A DNA stretch of 62,732 nucleotides from Bradyrhizobium agreste. Lineage in GTDB: Bacteria; Pseudomonadota; Alphaproteobacteria; Rhizobiales; Xanthobacteraceae. Position numbers and translations under genes: made by a program. The notes beneath the pieces were generated by a model. That model saw only the letters and a list, made by a program, of their open reading frames with translations, was not told the origin of the DNA and made no database searches. Below are positions 17,475 to 25,379 of this stretch, one piece after another; within the stretch, counting starts at the first letter, position 1, and every line of letters begins with the position of its first letter. Location of the stretch: assembly GCF_016031625.1 (NCBI RefSeq), contig NZ_JACCHP010000030.1, forward strand, positions 1-62,732, read 5' to 3'.

Positions 17475-18746
17475 ATGAATGCGCCGGTGACGCGGCGGAA
17501 TGCCGTCCTCGGCATCGCCGTCGCGGCCACATCGCTCGCCGCACCTTCGATCCTGCGCGCGCAATCGGCGGGCCGCGTCGTCGTGGTCGGCGGGGGCTTT
17601 GGCGGTGCGGCTTGCGCCCGCGCGCTCAAGCGCGCCGATGCAAAATTACAGGTCACCCTGATCGAGCCGAGCAAGACTTACATCTGCTGTCCCTTCAGCA
17701 ACGAGGTGATCGCAGGCCTGCGCGAGATCGAGGCGCAGCAGTTCGGTTATGACAAGCTTGCCGCCGGCGGCATCAGCATCGTCGCCCAGGCCGCGACGGG
17801 GATCGACGCGCAAACGCGTAGGGTGACGACGGGCGATGGCACGACGTTTGGCTACGACCGCCTCGTGCTCTCGCCCGGCGTCGACTTCCATCTGGAGGCC
17901 ATGCCCGGCTACGACGATGCGGCGTTGGAGTCGATGCCGCACGGCTGGAAGGCCGGCGCGCAAACGCTTTTGCTGCGTCGTCAATTGGAAGCGATGGCGG
18001 ACGGCGGCACGGTCGCCATTGCAATCCCGGCCAATCCTTCCCGCTGCCCGCCAGCGCCCTACGAGCGCGCGAGCCTGATCGCGCATTACCTGAAGTCGAG
18101 AAAGCCGCGCTCCAAGGTTCTGATCCTCGATGCCAAGGACGCGTTCTCGCAGCAGCGGCTGTTCGAGAAGGCGTGGAAGGAGCTCTATGGCGACATGATC
18201 GAGCGCGTCGCACTGTCGCAAGGCGGCCGCGTCACCTCGATCGATCCGACGACGCGAACCATCGTCACGGAGTTCGGCAACTACACCCCTGATGTCGCCA
18301 ACGTCATCCCGCCGCAGCGCGCGGGACGCATCGCCGGCATCGCAGGCGTTGCGGACGCGACCGGCTGGTGCCCGATCGATCCCGTCACGTTCGAGTCGAA
18401 ACTTGCGCCGAACGTCCACGTCATTGGCGATGCCTGCCTCGGCGGCGGCATTCCCAAATCGGCATCCGCTGCGAACGCGCAAGGCAAGGCCTGCGCTGGC
18501 GCGATCGTCAATCTGCTCGCGGGCCGCGCGCCGGAGACGCCGCGGCTCACAGGCGTCTGCTACAACATCGTCGCGCCCGGTTACGGCTTTTCGCTGGCTG
18601 GCAACTACGAGCCGCGCGGCGACATCTTTGCTGAGGTCGAGGGCGGCGCCACCAGCCCGGTCGATGCCCCGCGCGAATTGCGCGCCCACGAGGCGGCTGA
18701 GGCTGAACGCTGGTTTCAAACCATCACGGCGGACATATTCGGCTAG
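17475..18746 (+). CDS. soxF: SoxF-like sulfide dehydrogenase flavoprotein (FCSD flavin subunit type)
   Basis: 423 residues. A Tat leader (TRRNAVLGIAVAATSLAAP) is followed by VVVVGGGFGGAACA for FAD. Hallmarks of flavocytochrome c sulfide dehydrogenase are present: the CPFSNEVIAG stretch with Cys71/Cys72, where the flavin is attached in relatives, and C191-PPAPYER with the redox Cys. In the carboxyl domain VCYNIVAPGYGFS aligns with the FCSD dimer part. It should oxidise sulfide or a sulfur intermediate in the periplasm and pass electrons to a cytochrome c. No FccA/SoxE heme subunit lies beside it. It is the first gene of the sox run. Confidence 0.85.
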   Translation: MNAPVTRRNAVLGIAVAATSLAAPSILRAQSAGRVVVVGGGFGGAACARALKRADAKLQVTLIEPSKTYICCPFSNEVIAGLREIEAQQFGYDKLAAGGISIVAQAATGIDAQTRRVTTGDGTTFGYDRLVLSPGVDFHLEAMPGYDDAALESMPHGWKAGAQTLLLRRQLEAMADGGTVAIAIPANPSRCPPAPYERASLIAHYLKSRKPRSKVLILDAKDAFSQQRLFEKAWKELYGDMIERVALSQGGRVTSIDPTTRTIVTEFGNYTPDVANVIPPQRAGRIAGIAGVADATGWCPIDPVTFESKLAPNVHVIGDACLGGGIPKSASAANAQGKACAGAIVNLLAGRAPETPRLTGVCYNIVAPGYGFSLAGNYEPRGDIFAEVEGGATSPVDAPRELRAHEAAEAERWFQTITADIFG

Positions 18747-18779
18747 GGCAATGATGGAGCGAGCTTGCCGTCACGACCA

Positions 18780-18906
18780 CAGTGCGCCCCCTCCCCCGCC
18801 TGCGGGGGAGGGTTGGGGAGAGGGTGTCTCAACAACGAAGACTCCCCCAGAGGAAAGAGCCCTCACCCGGCGCTGCGCGCCGACCTCTCCCGCAAGCGGG
18901 AGAGGT
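18780..18906. repeat. Intergenic mosaic repeat, copy 1
   Basis: A 127-base element built of two hairpins: CCCCCGC/GCGGGGG near the left end and ACCTCTCCCGC/GCGGGAGAGGT at the right end, joined by GGTTGGGGAGAGGGTGTCTC and CCCTCACCCGGCG. A longer copy with the same blocks is at 35706-35856. This copy lies between soxF and soxX, so it may process or attenuate the transcript and change SoxF:SoxXYZA ratios. Confidence 0.85.
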
Positions 18907-18948
18907 AGGTGGAGTTCGCGGCGACCTCAGCCATCCCATCCGATAGCT

Positions 18949-19383
18949 ATGATTGCGGCGCTCCTCATGGCGAGCCTCGCTATCACCTTGCCGGCCCAAG
19001 CCGACGAGCTCGTGCCCTACACAATCGTCGGCGACGGCATTCCAGTCTCGCTCACAGGCTCCTCCGGCGATGCCGCACGGGGGCGCGCGCTGGTGCTCGC
19101 ACGCACGACGACCTGCATCCTCTGCCATTCCGGCCCATTTCCGGAGACGCGGTTCCAGGGCGACCTCGCGCCTGATCTCGCCGGTGCCGGGAACCGGTGG
19201 TCCGAGAGCCAGTTGCGGCTTCGACTGGTCGATGCCTCGCGCTTCAATCCGGACACCATCATGCCGTCCTATTATCGCAACGACGGCTTCGTGCGAGTCG
19301 GACGCAACTTCGCTGGCAAGCCGATCCTGTCGGCTGCGGAGATCGAGGACATCGTGGCTTTTCTTGTAACGCTTCGGGACTAG
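18949..19383 (+). CDS. soxX: SoxX, mono-heme cytochrome c of the thiosulfate-oxidising complex
   Basis: 144 residues from ATG 18949, which places a signal peptide (MIAALLMASLAITLPAQA) at the start; the frame is open further back but through the repeat. The heme site is C56-IL-C59-H60, and Met105 in NPDTIMPSYY is the sixth ligand. KPILSAAEIEDIVAFLVTL is the family's terminal helix. SoxX joins SoxA to form SoxXA, which links thiosulfate to the Cys of SoxY. soxY follows four bases later. Confidence 0.92.
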   Translation: MIAALLMASLAITLPAQADELVPYTIVGDGIPVSLTGSSGDAARGRALVLARTTTCILCHSGPFPETRFQGDLAPDLAGAGNRWSESQLRLRLVDASRFNPDTIMPSYYRNDGFVRVGRNFAGKPILSAAEIEDIVAFLVTLRD

Positions 19384-19387
19384 GTTC

Positions 19388-19855
19388 ATGCCCACCACGC
19401 GACGACAATTCCTGAACCTCGCCGGCGGCGTGACAGTGGCCGGGACGATTCCAGTCGTGACGCTGCGGCCGCTTCAAGCGACGCCGGCGATGCTCAATGC
19501 AGCGATCCGTAACATTGTCGGCGAAGCCCAGCTTCGCACCGGCAGGGTCAAGCTCGACATTCCGCCGCTGGTCGAGAACGGCAACACGGTGCCGATGACG
19601 GTCAGCGTCGCGAGCCCGATGACGGCGGACGACTACGTCAAAAGCATCCACGTCTTCAACGAGAAGAACCCGCAGCCGAACATCGGCAACTTCTATTTTA
19701 ATCCCTCCTCCGGCCGCGCCCAAGTCTCGACCCGGATCCGGCTCGCCGACACCCAGAAGGTGGTCGCGATCGCGCGCCTGTCAGACGGCACATTCTGGCA
19801 GGTTGCCGCCGAAATCGTCGTGACGCTGGCGGCATGCACCGAGGAGCTCAACTGA
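19388..19855 (+). CDS. soxY: SoxY sulfur-carrier protein with unusual C-terminus
   Basis: 155 residues. A twin-arginine leader (TTRRQFLNLAGGVTVAG) sends it folded to the periplasm. The core matches SoxY (VENGNTVPMTVSV, IHVFNEKNPQPNIGNFYF, RVQVSTRIRLADTQ-like strand). SoxY normally ends in GGCGG, the swinging arm whose Cys carries the sulfur intermediate. Here the end is VVTLAACTEELN, so a Cys is kept (Cys150) but the glycines are replaced by Ala and the chain extends five residues beyond it. Arm flexibility may differ. The stop overlaps the soxZ start (TGATG). Confidence 0.88.
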   Translation: MPTTRRQFLNLAGGVTVAGTIPVVTLRPLQATPAMLNAAIRNIVGEAQLRTGRVKLDIPPLVENGNTVPMTVSVASPMTADDYVKSIHVFNEKNPQPNIGNFYFNPSSGRAQVSTRIRLADTQKVVAIARLSDGTFWQVAAEIVVTLAACTEELN

Positions 19856-20172
19856 TGGCCGCCCTCATCAACGTTCCCTCGCGAGCCAAACGCGGCGAGA
19901 TCATCGAGATCCGCACGCTGACCTCGCACATCATGGAAACGGGATTCCGCCACACCGCGGACGGCAAGCTCGTGCCGCGCGACATCATCACGAGCTTCAT
20001 CTGCCGCTACAACGGCGACGAGATCTTTCGTGCCGACCTGTTTCCAGCGATCGCGGCGAACCCATATTTGTCGTTCTTCACGGTGGCCAAGGAGAGCGGC
20101 AAGTTCGAGTTCGAGTGGATCGGCGACAACGGCTATTCATCCACCGCCACCGCATCGATCACGGTCGAATGA
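19855..20172 (+). CDS. soxZ: SoxZ, partner of SoxY
   Basis: 105 residues, starting in the TGATG overlap with soxY. It is a small all-beta protein with the family pattern: PSRAKRGEIIEIRTL, HIMETGFRHTADGKLVPRDII and GEFEFEWIGDNGYSS-like end. It has no signal peptide, as expected, because it is exported with the Tat substrate SoxY as the SoxYZ carrier. The stop overlaps soxA by ATGA. Confidence 0.93.
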   Translation: MAALINVPSRAKRGEIIEIRTLTSHIMETGFRHTADGKLVPRDIITSFICRYNGDEIFRADLFPAIAANPYLSFFTVAKESGKFEFEWIGDNGYSSTATASITVE

Positions 20173-20948
20173 TTGCTTGGCGCGCGATAGCGGCGGCGAT
20201 ATTGCTCGTCACGGGCCCCGCCCTGCTCGCCGGAGAGATCCCGTCCGATGCGCGCCGGTCCGGCTATGCCTTCATGGGTCCGGACACCCGCGCGATGCAG
20301 GATGACGACACCGCCAATCCCGGCATGCTGTTCGTGCTCGACGGCGAGCAGCTGTGGAAGAAGACGACCGGCACCGCCGAGAAGGCCTGCGCGGACTGCC
20401 ATGGCGATGCGCGCGGCAGCATGAAGGGCGTCGCGGCGCGCTACCCCGCCTTCGACAAGGCGCTGGGCCGCCCCATCACGCTCGATCAGCGGATCAATCT
20501 CTGCCGCGCCAATCACCAGCAGGCGACGCCGCTGCCCTACGAGAGCCGCGACCTGCTCGCTTTGTCAGCCTTCGTCGGCCGCCAGTCACGCGGCGTTCCG
20601 ATCACCGCGGGCGAGGATCCGCAGCTCGAGCCATTCGTCGAGCAAGGGCGCAAGCTCTTCATGCAGCGCGAAGGCCAGCTCAACCTTGCCTGCACCAACT
20701 GCCATGACGACAATTTCGACAAGCGCCTTGCGGGCGCCCCGATCACGCAGGGACAGCCGGCCGGCTATCCGCTGTATCGACTGGAATGGCAGACGCTTGG
20801 CTCGCTGGAGCGACGGCTGCGCAGCTGCATGAGCGGTGTCCGCGCCCAGGCCTATGATTACGGCTCACCCGAGCTGGTCGCGCTCGAACTGTACCTGATG
20901 TCGCGGGCGCGCGGCCTGCCGATGGAAACGCCGGCCGTGCGGCCCTGA
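20169..20948 (+). CDS. soxA: SoxA, diheme L-cysteine S-thiosulfotransferase subunit
   Basis: 259 residues with a signal peptide (MIAWRAIAAAILLVTGPALL). Two heme sites are present, C74-AD-C77-H78 and C175-TN-C178-H179, so this is the diheme form. C112 and C220 are in the places of the distal Cys heme ligands; C220 in RSCMSGVRA would be the persulfide-carrying active-site ligand. With SoxX it conjugates thiosulfate to SoxY. It closes the sox run; soxB and soxCD are not in the window, so the pathway must be completed elsewhere or be partial. Confidence 0.92.
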   Translation: MIAWRAIAAAILLVTGPALLAGEIPSDARRSGYAFMGPDTRAMQDDDTANPGMLFVLDGEQLWKKTTGTAEKACADCHGDARGSMKGVAARYPAFDKALGRPITLDQRINLCRANHQQATPLPYESRDLLALSAFVGRQSRGVPITAGEDPQLEPFVEQGRKLFMQREGQLNLACTNCHDDNFDKRLAGAPITQGQPAGYPLYRLEWQTLGSLERRLRSCMSGVRAQAYDYGSPELVALELYLMSRARGLPMETPAVRP

Positions 20949-21028
20949 TGGCAGATTAGGGCTAGGCAGGCGTGGTAAGGCCGCTAGTATCCCTCCCAAA
21001 GACTATGAATCAGAGGGAGGGACCTAAA

Positions 21029-22354
21029 TTGGCCAACTACAACATCTCGCGCCGTACGTTGCTCAAGGGCACCGCCGCGGCCGGCGCGCTCAGCCTGACC
21101 GGACTGCCGGCACGCGCCGAGGTCAACTGGAAGAAATACGCCGGGACCAAGCTGGAGGTTATCCTCGCTAAGGGTCCGCGCGGCGACAACCTGCAAAAGA
21201 ACATCAAGGAGTTCACCGAGCTCACCGGCATCCAGGTCGAGTCCGAGCAGATCCCTGAGCAGCAACAGCGCCAGAAGGTCGTGATCGAGCTCACCTCGGG
21301 ACGGCCGAGCTTCGACGTCGTGCATCTCAGCTATCACGTTCAGAAGCGGCAGTTCGAGAAAGCCGGCTGGCTCGCCGACATCACGCCGTTCATGAAGGAC
21401 CCGACGTTGACCGCGCCGGATCTCGTCGAAAGCGATTTCTCCGCCGCGGGCCTGCAATACGCCAAGAACGACAAGGGCCAGATGCTGTCGCTGCCCTGGT
21501 CGGTCGATTATTTCATACTCTACTACAACAAGGAGCTGTTCGAGAAGAAGGGCGTCGCGGTCCCCAAGACCTTCGACGAGATGGTCGCGGCCGCCGAAAA
21601 GCTCACCGACGCCAAGGACGGCACCTACGGCTTCGTCGGGCGCGGCCTGCGCAACGCCAACATGACGTTGTGGACCAATTTCTTCCTCAACTATGGCGGC
21701 GAATTCCTGGACGCCAAGGGCAACATCCAGACCGACGGCCCGGAAGCTGTCGCGGCGACGAAGCTCTATCAGACGCTGCTGACCAAGTTCGCCCCGCCCG
21801 GCGTCGCCGGCTTCAACTGGATGGAGTCGATGGCCTCGTTCACCCAAGGCCGCTCCGCAATGTGGATCGACGGCGTCGGCTGGGCGCCGCCGCTGGAGGA
21901 TCCGGCCGCCTCGCGCGTGGTCGGCAAGGTCGGCTACACCGTCGTGCCGGCCGGACCGAAGGGGCAATATTCGGCCACCTATGGCGACGGCATCGGCATT
22001 GCTGCGGCCAGCAAGAACAAGGAAGCCGCCTATCTGCTTTGCCAATGGGTGGTGTCGAAGAAGCAGGGCGCGCGGCTGCTGCAGGCCGGGGGCGGCGTGC
22101 CGTTCCGCAACTCGATCCTGAACGATCCCGAAATCCAGAGCGGCGTGAAGATGCCCAAGGAGTGGCTGCAATCGGTGATCGATTCCGCCAAGATCAGCAA
22201 GCTCGGCTTGCCGGTCGTGATCCCGGTCGCCGAATTCCGCGATCTCGTCGGCGCGGCGCTCACCTCGACACTGTCAGGCGCCGATCCCGCGACCGAGCTG
22301 AAGAAGGCGCACGAACAGTATCGGCCGATCCTGGAGCGTAGCGAAAAGGCGTGA
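21029..22354 (+). CDS. ABC transporter extracellular solute-binding protein, sugar type
   Basis: 441 residues from TTG 21029, chosen because GAGGGAGGGACC lies just before it and a Tat-like leader (NISRRTLLKGTAAAGALSL) follows at once; a frame back to 20972 would bury that leader. The mature chain has the family 1 binding-protein pattern: ELTGIQVESEQIPEQQ, FDVVHLSYHVQ, LPWSVDYFILYYNKELFEKKG and MASFTQGRSAMWIDG. It captures a sugar or polyol in the periplasm. Its stop overlaps the first permease gene by GTGA. Confidence 0.87.
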   Translation: MANYNISRRTLLKGTAAAGALSLTGLPARAEVNWKKYAGTKLEVILAKGPRGDNLQKNIKEFTELTGIQVESEQIPEQQQRQKVVIELTSGRPSFDVVHLSYHVQKRQFEKAGWLADITPFMKDPTLTAPDLVESDFSAAGLQYAKNDKGQMLSLPWSVDYFILYYNKELFEKKGVAVPKTFDEMVAAAEKLTDAKDGTYGFVGRGLRNANMTLWTNFFLNYGGEFLDAKGNIQTDGPEAVAATKLYQTLLTKFAPPGVAGFNWMESMASFTQGRSAMWIDGVGWAPPLEDPAASRVVGKVGYTVVPAGPKGQYSATYGDGIGIAAASKNKEAAYLLCQWVVSKKQGARLLQAGGGVPFRNSILNDPEIQSGVKMPKEWLQSVIDSAKISKLGLPVVIPVAEFRDLVGAALTSTLSGADPATELKKAHEQYRPILERSEKA

Positions 22355-23289
22355 GTGCGTTGACACAATCGACTCCGGCCGCGGCTTCGACCGAGGCCGC
22401 GCCGGAGAAGGAATTGCGGCCGCCATCCTACTGGCCGTTCGTGGTGCCGGCGCTGGTCGTCGTGCTCGCCATCATCATCTTCCCGTGGGTCTTCACGATC
22501 TGGATGAGCCTGAACGAGTGGAAGGTCGGCTCGCCCACCACCTTCGTCGGGTTCTCAAACTATCTGCGGCTCACGAGCGATCCGCGCTTTCTCGAGGCGG
22601 TCGGCCACACGCTGGTCTACACCGTGCTGTCGGTGGTGCTGCCGCTGATCCTCGGCACACTCTCTGCCGTGGTGTTTCACCAGAACTTCGCCGGCCGCGG
22701 ATTTCTGCGCGGCGTCTTCATCATGCCGATGATGGCGACGCCCGTTGCGATTGCGCTGGTCTGGACCATGATGTTCCACCCGCAGCTCGGTGTGCTCAAT
22801 TACCTGCTGTCGCTGGTCGGGATTCCCGCTCAGCTCTGGGTCTTTCATCCCGCGACCGTCATTCCCTCGCTGGTGCTGGTCGAGACCTGGCAGTGGACGC
22901 CGCTGGTGATGCTGATCGTGCTCGGCGGCCTCGCCGCGATCCCGACCGAGCCCTATGAGAGCGCGCAGATCGACGGTGCCAGCTTCTGGCAGGTCTTCCG
23001 CTTCATCACGCTGCCGCTGATCATGCCGTTCCTGTTCATCGCCGGCATGATCCGCATGATCGACGCGGTGAAGAGCTTCGACATCATCTTCGCGATCACC
23101 CAAGGTGGACCGGGCTCGGCATCGGAGACCATCAACATTTATCTCTACAGCGTCGCCTTCACCTATTACGACCTCGGCTACGGTTCGGCGATTGCGGTCG
23201 TGTTCTTCCTGCTGATCGTCCTGCTTGCGGCGGTGATGCTCTACGCCCGCCAGCGCATGCTGTGGACCGAGATCGCGAGCGGCGCATGA
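22351..23289 (+). CDS. ABC transporter permease, sugar type (MalF-like)
   Basis: 312 residues from GTG 22351, with AAAAGG before it and overlap with the binding-protein stop. Six membrane helices are apparent, starting YWPFVVPALVVVLAIIIFPWV. The cytoplasmic EAA loop reads EPYESAQIDGASFWQVFRFITLPLI, the site that docks the ATPase. It forms the channel with the second permease downstream. No ATPase gene follows. Confidence 0.9.
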   Translation: MSALTQSTPAAASTEAAPEKELRPPSYWPFVVPALVVVLAIIIFPWVFTIWMSLNEWKVGSPTTFVGFSNYLRLTSDPRFLEAVGHTLVYTVLSVVLPLILGTLSAVVFHQNFAGRGFLRGVFIMPMMATPVAIALVWTMMFHPQLGVLNYLLSLVGIPAQLWVFHPATVIPSLVLVETWQWTPLVMLIVLGGLAAIPTEPYESAQIDGASFWQVFRFITLPLIMPFLFIAGMIRMIDAVKSFDIIFAITQGGPGSASETINIYLYSVAFTYYDLGYGSAIAVVFFLLIVLLAAVMLYARQRMLWTEIASGA

Positions 23290-24110
23290 CACCCCGTCAG
23301 ATCATCGGCAAAATCGGCTTGTGGCTGTCCGTGCTCGTCATCGTCTCGCCGGCGATCCTGTTCTTCCTCTGGATGCTCTCGCTGTCACTCAAGTTCGAGG
23401 TCGACAATGCGGCCTACCCGCCGGTGTTCTTTCCGGATCACATCGCCTGGAAGAACTATGCGGACGTGCTCGCCTCCAATCGCTTCCTGACCTATTTTAT
23501 CAACAGTCTGGTCGTCACCGGCAGCGCGACGGTGCTGGCGCTCATGGTCGGCGTGCCCGCCGGCTACGGCATCGCACGCATGGCCGCGCATAAATCCGCG
23601 ATCGTGATCCTGATTGCCCGCATCACACCCGGCCTGTCCTATTTGATCCCGCTGTTCCTGCTGTTCCAGTGGCTCGGCCTGCTCGGCACGCTGGTGCCGC
23701 AGATCATCATCCATCTCGTCGTCACAGTGCCGATCGTGATCTGGATCATGATCGGCTATTTCGAGACGACTCCGATGGAACTGGAGGAAGCCGCCCTGAT
23801 CGATGGTGCCGGCCGCTGGCAGGTGTTCCGCCACGTCGCGCTGCCGATTGCAAAGCCCGGCATCGCGGTCGCCTTCATTCTCGCCGTGATCTTCTCCTGG
23901 AACAATTTTGTGTTCGGCATCGTGTTGGCCGGACGCGAGACTCGCACGCTGCCGGTTGCGGTCTACAACATGATCTCGTTCGACCAGCTGAGCTGGGGAC
24001 CGCTGGCCGCCGCCGCGCTGATCGTGACCTTCCCGGTGCTGCTGCTGACGGTGCTGGCGCAGCGGCAGATCGTGGCCGGGCTGACGGCGGGGGCGGTGAA
24101 GGGCGGATGA
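23286..24110 (+). CDS. ABC transporter permease, sugar type (MalG-like)
   Basis: 274 residues from ATG 23286, overlapping the previous gene by ATGA. Helices start LWLSVLVIVSPAILFFLWML. The EAA loop is ELEEAALIDGAGRWQVFRHV, and the end QRQIVAGLTAGAVKGG is typical of MalG-type subunits. The next gene is convergent phosphofructokinase 30 bases away, so the operon ends without an ATP-binding gene; a shared UgpC/MsmK-like ATPase from elsewhere is the likely energy source. Confidence 0.9.
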   Translation: MTPRQIIGKIGLWLSVLVIVSPAILFFLWMLSLSLKFEVDNAAYPPVFFPDHIAWKNYADVLASNRFLTYFINSLVVTGSATVLALMVGVPAGYGIARMAAHKSAIVILIARITPGLSYLIPLFLLFQWLGLLGTLVPQIIIHLVVTVPIVIWIMIGYFETTPMELEEAALIDGAGRWQVFRHVALPIAKPGIAVAFILAVIFSWNNFVFGIVLAGRETRTLPVAVYNMISFDQLSWGPLAAAALIVTFPVLLLTVLAQRQIVAGLTAGAVKGG

Positions 24111-24140
24111 ACGCCCGCCCTCAGCCTCTCATCCTGAACC

Positions 24141-25328
24141 CTACGACGCGCGGTTGAGAAAGATCGGCAGCCCCCGCTTGTTGGCGTAGATGGGACGGTA
24201 GCGCTCAGTGTTGTACGTGCTGGCGACGTCCAATTTGCGCGGCCCGAGGCTGACGTCAGGGATGGGCACGAGGTCGTAGCGGCCTTCCACCAGCGCCGAC
24301 ATGAGGCCGGTCTTGCCTTCCAGGATGGCATCGAACGCCATGTTACCGAAAGTCAGGGCAACAAGCTTATCGATGAAGTCCGGATCGCCCGACCGCAGGT
24401 CGTAGGTGAGGTCAGAGGTCATCGTCTGCTCGCCGGCTCGCTGCTTGATCTCATCGGCAAGCACATCAGCCACGTTGGCCTTCTTGCGATGACCGTAGGG
24501 GTCAGGCTCGCCATATTCCTGCGGCTTGTAGCCCTCCCACTCGGCGCCCTCGCTGAGCAAGACAAGCGCGTAATTGCTTGGGTTGGCACGCTTCTCCTCG
24601 ATCAGCAACTCGATCAGTTTGTCGAGATTGATCTTGTACTCCGGGATGACGCAACGTATCGAGGTCGCGTACGCGGTGTAGAGCGCGGTAAATCCCGCAT
24701 CGCGGCCAAAGACGCGAAAAATGCCAATTCGCTCGTGCGACCCGACGGTGGTGCGCTGCCGCTGGATGGCATCGCTGGCGCGGGTAATCGCGGTCGAGAA
24801 GCCGACGCAATACTCGGTGTTGCGGACGTCGTTGTCCATGGTCTTTGGAATGGCGATGATCTTGACGCCGAGCTCATTGAGCTTGGCCGCATAACTGAGC
24901 GTGTCATCGCCGCCGATGGCGATCAGGTGTTCGATGCCGAGCCCCGAGAGGTTTGCCAGCACCTGGCTGGTGAGGTCCCACGTCTTGGTCGCAACGGCGC
25001 CCTTGGTACTCGTGGCAGCCGGAAGGTCGCTGCCGACGAGATGATCGGGCAGCTTTTGTATTTTGGACGGATTGGTGCGGCTCGTGTGCAGCACTGTGCC
25101 GCCGCGTCGATCGATGGTGCGAGTGTTTTCACGATTCAGCGGCACGAGATAGTGGGACCTGCTGGCGGTATCCTCGAGGTTCAGGTGCGTGAGAGCCTCC
25201 CAACCTCGGCGGAGACCGACAACCTCGATGTCGTTCTCACTCCCGCGATAAGTCACGCTCTTAATGACCGCGTTGAGGCCCGAGACGTCGCCGCCGCCCG
25301 TGAGAATGCCGATACGTTTTCTCGCCAA
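24141..25328 (-). CDS. 6-phosphofructokinase, PPi-type active site
   Basis: 395 residues. The family core is clear: ILTGGGDVSGLN at 8-19, GGDDT at 139-143 and PKTMDND at 161-167. In ATP-dependent enzymes the second motif reads GGDGS and the third PGTIDND. Asp at position 142 region and Lys in PKT are the diphosphate-type residues, so this enzyme probably uses PPi and is reversible. It phosphorylates fructose 6-phosphate. It lies 51 bases downstream of the FBPA/P gene on the same strand, giving opposite steps of the same reaction pair in one operon. Most Bradyrhizobium-type metabolism relies on the Entner-Doudoroff route, so the gene is noteworthy. Confidence 0.88.
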   Translation of the reverse strand: MARKRIGILTGGGDVSGLNAVIKSVTYRGSENDIEVVGLRRGWEALTHLNLEDTASRSHYLVPLNRENTRTIDRRGGTVLHTSRTNPSKIQKLPDHLVGSDLPAATSTKGAVATKTWDLTSQVLANLSGLGIEHLIAIGGDDTLSYAAKLNELGVKIIAIPKTMDNDVRNTEYCVGFSTAITRASDAIQRQRTTVGSHERIGIFRVFGRDAGFTALYTAYATSIRCVIPEYKINLDKLIELLIEEKRANPSNYALVLLSEGAEWEGYKPQEYGEPDPYGHRKKANVADVLADEIKQRAGEQTMTSDLTYDLRSGDPDFIDKLVALTFGNMAFDAILEGKTGLMSALVEGRYDLVPIPDVSLGPRKLDVASTYNTERYRPIYANKRGLPIFLNRAS

Positions 25329-25379
25329 GCCGACCTCCCAGCGTTAGCATGTCGCACTCATTGCACAGCGTGGCGTTCC

